A stretch of 64,000 nt of DNA from positions 27,623,867-27,687,866 of the forward strand of contig OU342630.1 of the NCBI GenBank assembly GCA_910589415.1, read 5' to 3'. The stretch comes from Malachius bipustulatus. Taxonomy: Eukaryota > Arthropoda > Insecta > Coleoptera > Melyridae. How positions within the stretch are numbered: position 1 is the first letter of the stretch; each line of letters begins with the position of its first letter. Below are positions 38,804 through 50,902 of the stretch, piece by piece. The position numbers and the translations under genes are program-made. The notes below the pieces were generated by a model, which did not search any database, was not told the origin of the DNA, and saw nothing but the letters and a program-made list of their open reading frames with translations.

Positions 38804-39376
38804 TGATATTAGCAATTATTTGGGAATGCAGTCTTTTTAAGAAATGAACGCTCTTTTTTCTACGCCAAGCTTTCGAATTTTATTTAATTCTTCTTCAGGG
38901 CTCTAGAAGTTGAGATTAAAATGTAAGTTCTTGTAAATTGTTAATCGTAAAATTTGTAAATTCAACAGCAATAAAAACGATGTAATGAAACATAGTAATG
39001 AAATTTGAATTCTAATTTGGGTCAAAATGGTAAAAAAAAATAAGTTTTTTCTAAATTAATCTAAAAGTGATTGACATAAGAATAATATTTTTTTTTATTC
39101 TTATGTCAATCACTTTTAGATTAATTTAGAAAAAACTTATTTTTTTTTACCATTTTGACCCAAATTAGAATTCAAATTTCATTACTATGTTTCATTACAT
39201 CGTTTTTATTGCTGTTGAATTTACAAATTTTACGATTAACAATTTACAAGAACTTACATTTTAATCTCAACTTCTAGAGCCCTGAAGAAGAATTAAATAA
39301 AATTCGAAAGCTTGGCGTAGAAAAAAGAGCGTTCATTTCTTAAAAAGACTGCATTCCCAAATAATTGCTAATATCA
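38804..39376. repeat. 573-bp near-perfect palindrome
   Basis: The left half from TGATATTAGCAATTATTTGG to GACATAAGAATAA is followed, after a loop of about 10 nt at 39085-39095, by its reverse complement ending CCAAATAATTGCTAATATCA. I found no mismatch in arms of about 280 bp. There are no CAGGG-type termini or clear target duplication. The left flank ends TTTTTCTATAAC, and the same 12-mer recurs about 30 bp beyond the right end (about 39409-39420). This looks like a recent inverted duplication (template switch) or an assembly artefact rather than a transposon. Confidence 0.95.
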
Positions 39377-40080
39377 TTTATAATAGGACATTCAAACCAA
39401 ACTACTAATTTTTCTATAACATTACATATTTACCTTATCACCATATCCAAAAATATGTTGATGGATACAAAAAAGCGCCATAACAAAATGAATTTGCAAT
39501 TTACCTGGAACAAGAAAACATAAACATTAAGTACCTACTCGTACATAATATCGAAAGTTGCATCATATGTACATATTATGATATTATGATATATTATGAA
39601 AAATGTAAGATTATGCAAAAAAGTATATCAATAAGTATAAAATACCTAAACAACCAGCATGTTATGCTATTACTTAACATCACATTATGAAAAAAAATAA
39701 TGATAACATTTGAAATAATTATATTATTAATTGGGTTTTTGGCTATATCATATCCTTTTTTTTCTAAATAATGCCCTTTACGTGTGTCTTCAGAAGGGAA
39801 AATTTTGTTTCTCTACACAGTAGGAATGAAAATTGCCAAGAACTTCAGGTAATGGACAGCGATTCACAAACATAATAAATACAAAGAAAAGTAACATTAA
39901 TAAACAAAATAAAGTATAGATAGTGTTAAGAAAAAGGGTTATTTCATTTTACAATATTAAGATTAAGAACGGCGAAATATTTTCTTCGTTCTTCCCAATA
40001 CGCTTTCACGATCTAACATGCACGGTTATGCCGGAAATAACTATCAAGCTTATTTGTTTTAAATAGGACTGTATATTATT
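39377..40080. other. AT-rich intron, nothing recognised
   Basis: Low-complexity ATTATGATATTATGATATATT text near 39575-39600. No gene or repeat terminus was defined. Confidence 0.4.
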
Positions 40081-40580
40081 ACATTTTCAGATTGTCTGAG
40101 AAAATAGATAGAAATGGTTTTTACTATTTAAGTTTATAACGAGTGATTTGGGTACAAGTTCTAAACAAATGAAAATCAAATTAATTTTTTATTTTTAAAG
40201 CCCCGCTTGCATTCAAAAAGGTTCAAGATATCGGATTTTCATGTGCGTACTATTCTAGGATATAATTTTTTTTTTTTTTCAAAAATCAAAATATTGATTT
40301 TTCATTACTCTGTATAATAGATACCACGTGAACATTTAGGTAAGTTAAAAAAATAAGTTTTCCGATATGAGGCGTATTCAACGTTATATAGCTGTTTTGA
40401 AAATGAAAAATTGCTATTTTTTATTTGTTTATAACTTATTGATTGCTCGATATAAAATTAACCTGTGAAAACCGTTGTTATTAAATTTTCTCAGACAATC
40501 TGAAAATGCTTTACAGGGTGTGCCATTTAAAATATGAAAGTTGATGGCTACTTCCGGTGCAACCGGAAGTGGTGTGGGGT
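40081..40580. mobile_element. fold-back element, family B partial copy
   Basis: ACATTTTCAGATTGTCTGAG (40081-40100) pairs with CTCAGACAATCTGAAAATGC near 40490-40509. The arms also contain AAAATTGC..TTTTTATTTGTTTATAAC, as in the 59633-60489 element. To the right it continues into CAGGGTGTGCCATTT and a hairpin ACTTCCGGTGCAACCGGAAGT. The counterpart in the large palindrome has ACTTCCGGAAATACCGGAAGT. The left outer part is lost. Confidence 0.6.
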
Positions 40581-43500
40581 TGTAGATATTTTAGTTCAGT
40601 TTGTCGAAATTGTAAATGAATCAATTTCTTGCTTCCTCTATTACGATTATGTTAAAAGTGTCCCCGCCCATATCGAAAATTACACCAAAAATTATAGGTA
40701 ATTTTGGGTGTAGTTTGCAACATATTTTCATACTTAATTTTCTATTGCCATTAATCAAAAATAATCTTCCAATTCTTTGTGATGATTTTGTTTTGTTAAA
40801 ATTTCGGCTCGAAAAGGTTATTTAATCAACAACATTGATTATGGTGATCCTGAATACGAAAGACGTAACATGCAAAGAAATAATTTTACAATTACAACGA
40901 GTAAATTAGTTTCACAATGTACTTATATATACGTGACATACTGAGAAGAGAAGTGTGCTATGATAACACATTCTCATTTGCCTAAAATATTAGCAACGAC
41001 CGGTGGAATTAGTCATGTTCGAATGCCTAATACGCGAACCGTTCGGCCTCCGGCGCTCTTTTAAATAAATAAAAACATGTATCGAGAAAGTAAAAAATTA
41101 GAGTTTCCCACACTTCTGGGACCTGGATTTTTGGCATGTGTACATGTGGCTAATTGTTCGTGTACGTTCTGATGGGCGCATCTTCACCCACGCACGCTCT
41201 TGTAACATTATAACGTTATTTGAAATCTCTCTCCCTCTATCTCTCTTCTATCGCCTTTTATTCTGTGTACGGTGAGTGATGTCATTGATTGATGCCGTGC
41301 AATCTTCTTTATAGATCTGCTGACATAATTATTATTTATATACTCATACCATCTCTTCTTAACGTCTATTAAACTGGTTTATTAACTTCAATTCTGGAAA
41401 TCGCGTTGCTATTCTTTATTCACATACCGGATGATCCTAAGATAAAAACACATAGCCATATGTATATTGTTGTTAGTTTTTTTCATATCTTGAGATTCTT
41501 TTTCTTCGCCACACCTGACCTTGTATTGATATTTTTTTGCTCGAGTCGGATTAATAATTCGACGTACCTAATACTCGAGTCTTGTTGATTGACTGTCAAT
41601 TATTATAAAACCGACAGCTACCGTTTCTAGTCTCAAAAAGGAGATTCTCCATGCTGAAATTTTCTCTATACTCATCAGTTGAAAAGACCCTAAAACGTTA
41701 GCATCTTTCATTTGACGATCTGTATAAACCATATCAGACACTTCTTTATCGATAAATTAGTATTATTATCCTCATAGTTTCTCTATCTCTGCATTGTTCA
41801 AAAGCGCTGCCCTTTTTTTGATCACGAAGTACAAAAAAGTTTATAGGTCATATAGTTCAAGCATATTACATTACATCTGAGATGTTCATTTTTAAGCTAA
41901 TTACTCGGTTAGAACAACTATTATACTTAACCTACCTCAAAGACGATTTGACAGTTGTATATGCTAAATTCAGCTAACCAAGAGGCCTAAAGTCGAAATG
42001 GCACAAACAGACATTGCGTTGAGTGGTCTGCCTTTGTTAATCTCATAAAGCAGTCACAATGAAATGTAGCACTCCTTAAAATATTCATAATTCATGTGAT
42101 CTCTGAGTTACCCACATAAATTTTTATATTCATTATTTAACACTTTCATGTATACGGTCGCCAAAAAACGCTGAGTTACTTACATTTTTTTTAGTAAGAC
42201 ATGCATATTTCTCCATGTATTACCCGGAATAAAAACTGTCAAGATCAAGATACATATCTCTTAAAATTAAAAAAAAAAAAACATTAATTTAATTTTACAT
42301 ATCAATATTGATATTGGCACATTCATATAGGTATACCTACCAATATCTTTTTGAATCTAATATGGCGATTGTACTTGATCTATCATACTAGAGGCACGTG
42401 ATTTGGAACTCGCCGCCCATCGAATGGTTACTTCGCAGCAACACCGCATAGAACGTGCTGCGAACGCTTACCTCCCCCAACCCCCAACATATCTCCTCTT
42501 CCGATAACCATGTAGGTATACCGTTATCCTAAGAAATTCGAAATTTATAAAACAATCAGGGAACAAATCGATAAAGGATTTTTTTACATTATTATTTGAA
42601 ATTCCAAGTACTCGAGAATGGATAATCAAACCTGACCTAAAATACATAGGGTAGAGTAGAAATAGAACAAACTAGATAAGTTATAGTGCTCGTGGTTATA
42701 TAATAAGAAAATATCAATCATAAGTTAGGTATGTGAAGATGAAAAGTTTTTATTTCACCCGGTATATGCGGATATTAATGTCTTACTCTTACAGAGTAGG
42801 TACGCGATTTCAAATTTTCTCAGCTTAATAAAAGATGTTAATTTATGCGATGAACAATAAACTAATATGTAAATTTTTCATAGTAAGATTAATTCCACCA
42901 GTTTTCCACTAATTCATATTGCACCTCTCCTAGCAGCTAAAAATAGCTCCGGGCGTTTCGTAAAGATCCATCTCGCTGTTGGAAGTGTTATTTCGTCCTT
43001 GATTGAATCGCTGACGACTCTTCTTCACCTCCAGGTAGGTAGGTAGGTAGGAATAACGTACTCGTACATGAACTGGTAAAACTATAATTATTGCGTTATG
43101 GATTTTCCAAACAAATATTTACTTTGCTTTAAAAACCAACGACAAGTGCTAAGTAGAAATAAAACTTGCCTTACTTTTATTTTATGGCACAAAGAGATTT
43201 TTTATGTTAAGAGGGACAGGCATTCTTGTGCATACAAAAACCTGAACTTTGATATATTAAGAAATGATTAATTAGTAAACATTCAACGACAATAATTGGA
43301 ATCAACTTGTTGGGTCAGTTCAGGTTGTTTATGGAAAACGTTCAGCATAGACGTAATCAGAAAAATATTTGTTTTTTATGTTTTTTATGCTTTTGTTCTA
43401 ATCATTTTTAGGTATGGGTCCAAATTACGATTGGAGATCTTATAATCTTAATACATTCTTAATAATGAAGTAACTACTAGACTAGAATGAGAATCATATT

Positions 43501-46199
43501 CCTATGAAAATTTAAAAATAACCTCTGCGACCTAATTTCAAGAAGAATATTAGTTTTACCTTCTTATACATAAAAAATATAAAATTTTTCAAGTACAATT
43601 TATTTGCATTTTGATTTCATGCGGTCGGTTATAGGGACAATTTGCTTGATTTTTCCAACAAACCAACTTACATACCTACCATAAACGAATCAATTCTTGA
43701 TGGGCTATACGAAATAGCAAAAATACAATAAAAAATAACTGATTCTTGGAGATTTGTTAAAAACAAATGATCAATCAAAGAAATGTTTACGTCCGGATCT
43801 CAGTAAACGAATTTTAAAAAATGGCTTGGCTATAAGATTTCATAAAAAGTGGAAAGTTATCAAGGAAACCGCATTCCAGTTGCGGTTTCGAGATTGAATT
43901 CGATTCTTCTCATTCCATAAAAAACTTTACGAAAAGTGTGTTAATTTAAACAGTTATTCGAAACATGTGCGAACAATTTTAGGGGGTGATTACTTGGCTC
44001 ATTGTAAGGGAAAATTCTTATCAACATATATGGGTCCACAAATGGAACAATTTTTAAGATACTCCGTATATCAACGAAAATTTATTTTTCAGAATTTAGA
44101 GGATATAGGTATCTCAACTTTCGTACATTGATCTCGACATTGATATATTATAGCTACTTTTTAATACTAATTTTTTGTTTCAAAAGCCGGTGGCGAAAAT
44201 TTTAGGAATGCGTGAGAATTTTCGCCCCTAATTTCTACCACACCAGGAAACTTGGCATTTTTGGAAGCAATTTTGGAACCACCAATGTTTTCAACACAAC
44301 AAAGGTTATCTTGACCAAAAGCACCAACGTGAACCGTTTTGGAGAAAAATGACATTGGAGGATGGAAAACATGAAAAAACCTAAATCGTGTTGTTTGCCA
44401 ATAGGTTTGTGTTTGTAAACTAATCTGTGTTTTTAATTTTTGTTTTCATAAAATGGCATGTTTCTCAAAAACGACCACGTTAGGGGGGCTTTTGACTAAG
44501 ACACTTCTATTATGTAGAAAACATTGACGATTAAAAAAACTAATTTCCACGATGTCATAGATATTTGATTAGAAATTACTATGTAGTAAAAAAAAACTCA
44601 CTAAAACCTAAAATCGCAGTCACTGCATGGCGTATTTTTTTTGGTAGCATTAAACCAAGTAAGTAGAGCTAAAGAGATGGAGTGACTGAAATATTTTTTC
44701 AACAAGCTGTATCTTGTTTTCTTGGCATTTTATATTTATGGGAGCCTATTTATAAAATTCTTTAAAAAAAGACTTCTATAAACTGGTGACGTTCTGCTAT
44801 AAAAAGTGAAACATCTTATGTAAAAGTTGGCTAAAAGTTAAGGATTTCCTTATTTTTTTTACTAAATGAACGAAATGGTTGATTATAGGTGCCTCATAAA
44901 TAACTCCATAATATAGTACCAATGCGGAAAGCAAAAAAATCACTCTATTTTCTTTCTAAGAATCATTTACCATGTTTTGGAATCATTCTAGTTTACCACG
45001 TTTAGAATCATTGAGTAAAGTTAAGTTATTAAAATAAAAAGATTTATTTGCAATTCATGTAATAAATCATTTATAGGAGTGTATAATGTATATGTACTAA
45101 AAAATCAAAAACAAGTCCCCTTGAGCATCAGAAAATTTGCATTAAAAATGCGGAATCGAAACTAAAAAAACTATCCATAAAGATCACGTATATTTATGAA
45201 CTTTCCAAGTCATCATTAATCAATCAAACATTAAACTTGAGTAATGATATTAATTTAACAGGTACTAAATAATAGAAGGAACCTTCCTTGGGCCAAGTTT
45301 ACGTCCATAAATTAAGCAACGCCCGCCGGGCAAATAAATAGAAAAACTTCTAATTTCTATTAATTAAAATTAATGCATGGCTTTGAAATGGTTAAGCTAT
45401 AAATTTATGGCCCGGCCGCGAATAATCCTGGACGGTGTTAACCCAGTCAGTTGGGGGTCGAGAGCGAGATAATTATTCTTCTTCTTCCTTAAATTTAAAC
45501 CGATTTTAAGTAACTGGAGCTAATAACAAGTGTTAAGTATGGAAATTAATTTTTATACCTAACTACATATTATGTATAAATAGGGTAAGGATAATATTTA
45601 TAATCTATTAATAGTTAATTACGATACAAGTATGTAAAGTAAATTTTTATAGTCACGAGGTAGAAAATATGACTGCTAGGTGATGCTTGAATAAATTGTT
45701 GCGGTGTATTATATACGACAAAAAAAAATCAATAGGACTGCATGAGAATATGTATACCTACCTACTTACAGGCTCAACTTATGAGTTAACGAATGATATA
45801 AGTTAACAACCACTTATCAAAACTTATCAAGAATAAGTGTGCATTTTTTAGAATGTCGTGAGTAGAATACTGAAATTTTGAGAGAGATGTGAGCATTTTG
45901 TATCAAAGAGTTCTGATGATTTTTCCAACTATTTGAATTCTATAACGTGTTCTAAGAGAGAAAAAAATAACAAAAAATAATTTATAATTATTAAAAAAAA
46001 ATTTGAGCTGATTTCTTTGTAATTTTCGTAGAGTCGATGTAAAATGGTAAGTACAAAATTACTATCTATATTTATTTTAAAACCGGTCGATGCACCCATT
46101 CCCTTCCACGGATCTGGTTAATTTACCACAGGCTGTACGTAGATAACAAAAAAAAAATGAAAGGAGATTGCAAATTACATTAATGATGTTGATGACTAT
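40581..46199. other. intron without recognised genes; homeobox-site-rich block at 45.29-45.49 kb
   Basis: No gene or complete mobile element was defined in 5.6 kb. The TAGG tandem at 43034-43053 is listed separately. The block 45290-45490 is unusual: GC-rich islands (GCCCGCCGGGC, GGCCCGGCCGCG) alternate with AT-rich homeodomain-type sites. It includes CCATAAATT at 45305-45313 and its exact complement AATTTATGG at 45402-45410. CCATAAA is the type of site bound by Caudal and Abdominal-B. It is a candidate enhancer by composition only. Confidence 0.35.
43034..43053. repeat. (AGGT)n microsatellite
   Basis: Five or so tandem AGGT units (CAGGTAGGTAGGTAGGTAGG). It is the longest pure run of the TAGG motif that recurs throughout the window. 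Confidence 0.85.
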
Positions 46200-46577
46200 T
46201 TACAGATTTAAAAAATTATTAATATGAGTAATTTGAGTTAAATGGAATTTTGTTCGTTTCTTCGTATTATAATTTAAATTCGTATTTTGCATTAGGGAAC
46301 GATGTTTTATTATTATTAAAGCAGGCAGGACCTTGCTCACTGTTCGACGTACGAAATACAAAAACAAAGTCCTTGTCTTGTCCTGAACACCTGCAACTGG
46401 GACCAGTGTAATTACATTTGCTTTTTTACCACTTTCCAGATCAAACGACCCCACAAGAAGTGCTGGAACGCGAAAACTGCGATTCGACAACATTACTTCC
46501 TTTCTCACCAGAAATACACCTGCTAATAAAATTTCAGAATGCTGCTCGATCTGCCACATAAGTGCAAACATTGACAT
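46200..46577 (-). CDS. unrecognised 125-codon open frame, doubtful
   Basis: It starts MSMFALMWQIEQHSEILLAG after an in-frame TGA a few codons upstream. The first 80 codons are less AT-biased than their surroundings and look plausible as coding DNA; the last 40 are lysine/asparagine-rich and could be chance. A donor-like CTGGTGAGAAAG lies within. I recognise no domain. Confidence 0.22.
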   Translation of the reverse strand: MSMFALMWQIEQHSEILLAGVFLVRKEVMLSNRSFRVPALLVGSFDLESGKKANVITLVPVAGVQDKTRTLFLYFVRRTVSKVLPALIIIKHRSLMQNTNLNYNTKKRTKFHLTQITHINNFLNL

Positions 46578-46675
46578 AAAAATGTAAATTGCTGGTAAAT
46601 TTGCTCATTCCTTAGCAGCCAATAAGGTAGATAATTGCAAACATAGATCCAAGAAGATGTCATCCAGTATTTTTT

Positions 46676-46703
46676 GTGCTTCACATAATATTATGTGAAG
46701 CAC
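46676..46703. repeat. perfect 28-bp palindrome with TA at its centre
   Basis: GTGCTTCACATAAT is followed directly by its exact reverse complement. It has no loop. It may be an empty site of the kind in which other palindromes of this window carry insertions, or simply a cruciform-prone sequence. Confidence 0.9.
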
Positions 46704-46822
46704 GGTGTAAGATAAATAAAAACCGTGATGTGCAGTGAAGTATGTTTAAAATCTTAAAAATTAATTAACAGGCGTAACTGTTTTATAATTAGTATTATTA
46801 GTAATGATTAATGAAAGATATA

Positions 46823-47210
46823 CAGGCTGAGTTTTTTTCAATGTTTAGTACATAGGGATCTCGTAAACTACTGCAGTTAGAGGAACGGTTAAATGGGGAA
46901 AGAAGTGCAGTTTTATGAGCTTAATTCGAAACAGCTTTTGTTTTTTTGAAAATCTCCCTGGCTTTCTAGATATTTAACATAAAGTAAATTCCGCGAATTT
47001 CTTTACACCGAGATAGCAGTCTTATTATTGAGATTAGAGAAAAATTGTAAGGGAGAATATTTTAGACGATTTCATACACAATAAAATGGCGTTACATTTT
47101 TTTTTATTTGTTGTGTCATTTTCGAGCTATGACGTAAACTTGTGTTTTGAACTTGGCTATGACATCATTCGATATGTCTTTTTTTCTAAATACAACGATA
47201 TAAAACTCGA
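46823..47210. mobile_element. family D element, shortened copy
   Basis: It begins CAGGCTGAGTTTTTTTC after TA and follows the left arm of 57284-57952 (GGAACGGTTAAATGGGGAAAG, TTTTAGACGATTTCATA). It then passes into TGGCTATGACATCATTCGAT, the reverse of the other arm's inner part, so the centre is deleted or inverted. The 84-codon plus-strand frame from 47086 begins inside this repeat. Confidence 0.65.
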
Positions 47211-50142
47211 TATCGTTTTTTCTGGAAATAAAAAAGTTAGGACGGTTAGGACATACCTAGGTATTTACGGAAACAGACACATAGTTTCATCCATAAAATT
47301 CAAGATAGCGGCCTTTCCGAATCCGTGGGTGGAAACTTGACTGAAGTGTTCTAGTGGCGCCCCCTACGTACCGTTAAACTTCTAATAAATGCAATTTAGG
47401 TAGTAATTTTTTTTACTATTTGACCGTAGTAAATAACAATGATCGATGTTGATAGGGTGTCGTGTGAATTATAAATTGTCAAATAAGCATATAAGTTCTC
47501 AATGGATGACTATTTATTGCGGATAAGTCCTAAACTCGGGAAAAGGTGAGCTCCCTGAATTTTTTTTTTAACAACATTTATAGATAATTTCTCTATGCCC
47601 TACAAAATAAATTAGATAGGATTACCTGAATGCCCAACTAAATTTTTATTTCAATTTAAAAATTTCAGGTTTAAAAAATATTTGCTCATATTTTTTGCAA
47701 ATTTAAAATCACTATATTAGACCACCCATGGCAGCTGTGCCAAGAATCGTTATTGCTGTGGTCAAAGTTTTAGTTTTTTTTTGTGGGAGAATTATTCGCG
47801 CGGGAGAAAAGTTAAGGGATAAACTGTTTTAAAGTTAATGTTCCTCGCAAATTCACATGAAAATGCCAACACTTGTCCTTAATAGAAGTCTCTCACAAAA
47901 CATTATGAAATTTTCATCACGTCTGTCAAAAATCGTGTCTTAAAAAAATCGTGTAGCTGCATCCCTCGAGCGATCGCCTCGAATTGAAGTTTTTTTTTTT
48001 TAATTCAGTGCTCATCTAAGAAAATATTAAATTTTATTAAATTCGATTTAAATTTTATTTAAATTTTATTTAAATCGAATTATTAAGTCTAAATTGGAAT
48101 TTTCTGAAAATTGATAGCCAGTAACAAGTTCGGAAAATGTTCTCAATTTTCTTCTGGGTGTAAATTTTTCACCTTCCCTTACCTCTCACAGCATTAGGTT
48201 TTGGCATACATTCATAATGGCAAGATAGGTAGGTAGCTAAGTAAAAAAATTAAATACATAACGGTATATTCCCCATAATTAAGATTACTGCATTGCTATA
48301 AAAATGAAACTGAAAACCCTAAATCAGTAAATTAAATATTTAGAGACTCTATTATAGAGAGTTCTAAAGAGATCAGCGCAACCAACGTCTATTATTAAGC
48401 ATTATGCTAGCCAATAGGTGGTTCGTCCTGATCTACAGAGATGGCGCGAGCTGTCTGAATTCGTGAAGGAATTCATCGACCATTCTCGGCTCCGTTCCTT
48501 CATAAACAAATAATAATAATTAAAGATCAAATCAGAAGGATGATTGTTTGCATTGATTTGTAAAACAACACTACTTGCTTTATTTCACTTCTGGAAAAAT
48601 AAATAATTAAGGTGAACATGAAGGACGAACATGAAGATGAACAAAGAATTTTTTATACCGATCGATTATCGTTATTCATAATGACAAACACCTTATTATA
48701 ACGTACATTGAGATTAAAAAAGCGGAAAAAAATTGAAAAATATTGTCCGTGTCACTAATGTCTTGAAATGGGGCATATTACGTCTTTAAGGCTGGCATTA
48801 TTAACCTGGCAAGCAGTGTTTTTTGCATTGATAATAAATTGCAGAAATTACTCTCGACAGGTTGATGAGCTTTTATTAAATAGTCTATAATAAGTATGAC
48901 AGTAGCGGTTCGTTTCTTATATTGATTATTATGGTTATAAATTATTATAATTGTAAAGATGGTTTTTAAAATACTCATTGCGTGTAAGAAATACACTCTT
49001 CTTGAATCTTGGTCATATGAATTACACATTTAGAATAAATAATTATCAAAGCCATTAAATCGCTTGCCAAATTTTTGTAATAAAAGACGACAGACGAGTC
49101 GTCCCTGTACGTATAAACTAATAGCACAGTTTCTTGCAAAATGGGTTCTTAATGATTCTAAAATTGACGTGAACCTATTTAACTCCAAAAGTACCAAACA
49201 TAAAAGGTTAAAAAGCATTTAGACACATGATGTAATTTGAGGTTGTCTCATAAACTTAATGGTCTATCTAATAATAATTCAGAAATCTTTCAGCGCTTAG
49301 GTTATAACTCTTTCAACACTCTCTGGGCTTAATTAATTATTGTTTACTTTTTTTAATAAAACTAGGTGTTTTTATTATAGGTAGGTATATTATATGTCTT
49401 ATAATTGGATGTAAATAAATTTCGATATGAAATCCATAGTACCTACAAAACACAAAACTCATTATTTCAGCTTTATACAGCTAACCAGCAAGGATTTTCA
49501 ATAGCCCAAGAAGAGGTACAAAATATTGTGAATCTAAAGTGATAATAATTATTGCATTATTTCTACTTTTTGGGTAAACTCTGCCTTGAGGGCCCCGAGT
49601 TATTTTTTTAATCAGTAAAGTTACCCATATTCAAAATACCTACCTACTACTATTTTGATCAGAGTCTTGATTCGTCATTTATGTTCATTTTTGCTTTTAT
49701 AATACTACTGTAAAAAATATAATCGTAAGTCCAAGAATATTTACGTCAAAATGAATCCCTAGTCTATTGACAGAAAATAAAACAGGTATGATACTAATAA
49801 TGAGTAAAGATAATTAGGTAAACTTCAATTAATTCGTTACAATTCGCGTCCGAAAAATGCCCTAGCTAGCTGCTGCGTAGGTAGGTAAATTCAACAGCGT
49901 TCACGTTAAAGCTCCAGACAGTCCAGACAATATACATACATACTAATGAACTGATTTTCTTGGTCTGGTGCTGGTGTTTTCAATCCTGATACCTTGGTTG
50001 CGAAGGGATCGTGGAACGTTGCGGGTGGTCTCTCTACGTTGCCATTTTCTATCCGTTCATGCGAGAAATTTGTAACAAATACAAAAATAATAGGTATAAT
50101 TTAAAAAGTGGAGAAGCAATGTCTTGAAATCCAGCCGATATG
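47211..50142. other. intron without recognised genes; AT palindromic repeat at 48.03-48.08 kb
   Basis: 48041-48080 holds AATTCGATTTAAATTTTATT followed by further ATTTAAATTTTATTT units and the inverse AAATCGAATT, a short palindromic AT repeat. CTAGTGGCGCCCCCTACG near 47349-47367 resembles a repeat terminus but has no partner. The remaining frames are not supported. Confidence 0.4.
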
Positions 50143-50893
50143 CAGGGTGACCGGATATAGCATTATAAAGGAAGTGATTAAAGAAAAAAGATTTTTTTCT
50201 TATAAATTTAATGCCCAGACGTCCCATTTTCAATATACATATGTGGTCTAAGTTTTTTTTTCTCCGGTGTTTTTCCAATATCTCGAGAACCCCAAGAGAT
50301 ACAATGTTCATATTATAATGAGATAAAATTAACACACTTTGCGCTCGTAATCCCCTTGCTGTCACTATAAAATACAGATTTAAAGAAAAATCAGAGATTT
50401 TGGGTACTTTGAGGGGGCTTCAACCCCCTTACTTCCACACCACAGGAATATTCTGCGATTTTGAGAAATGTTTTCAGAACCGTCCATGTTTTATAATTAA
50501 AATAACTCTTGGTTAAGAGCTCTATAGTTTAACCGTTTCCGAACAAAATGCTTTTTTTTCTCGGGAACAGTTTACCTTAACTGGAAATAATTCTAGTGAC
50601 GAGGAAGTTGAAACCCTCTAAATACCCTAAATCTACGCCACTGAATTTTTTTTTGTCTTTATTTTACAGTGAAAACAATGGGATTAATGAGCAAAAAATG
50701 TTCGCATAAGAGCTAAAATTGTATCTGATACAGTTCTCGAGTTATAGACAAAAAACTGGAAAAAAAATTCAACTTTGACACGCCTGTTATCTTGAAAATG
50801 GTACGTCTGGGCATACAAGTTTATAGGAAAAAAGTCTTTATTTTTTTTAAAATCACATCCTCCTTTTCTAGGTGATGCTATTTCCGGGCATTT
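50143..50893. mobile_element. about 750-bp fold-back element, family E
   Basis: The left arm CAGGGTGACCGGATATAGCA, with TAATGCCCAGACGTCCCATT further in, pairs with the right arm AATGGTACGTCTGGGCATAC followed by GATGCTATTTCCGGGCATTT. The halves meet near 50.5 kb. There is no transposase. It lies only about 10 bp from the next palindromic element. Confidence 0.75.
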
Positions 50894-50902
50894 TATATTA
50901 TA

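Noticed and set aside
38895..38906. GGCTCTAGAAG as a Knirps-type binding site
   Set aside because: A single short, imperfect motif in an inverted duplication is expected by chance.
47086..47340. 84-codon plus-strand frame
   Set aside because: Its first half lies inside the family D repeat copy, and homologous repeats do not keep the frame.
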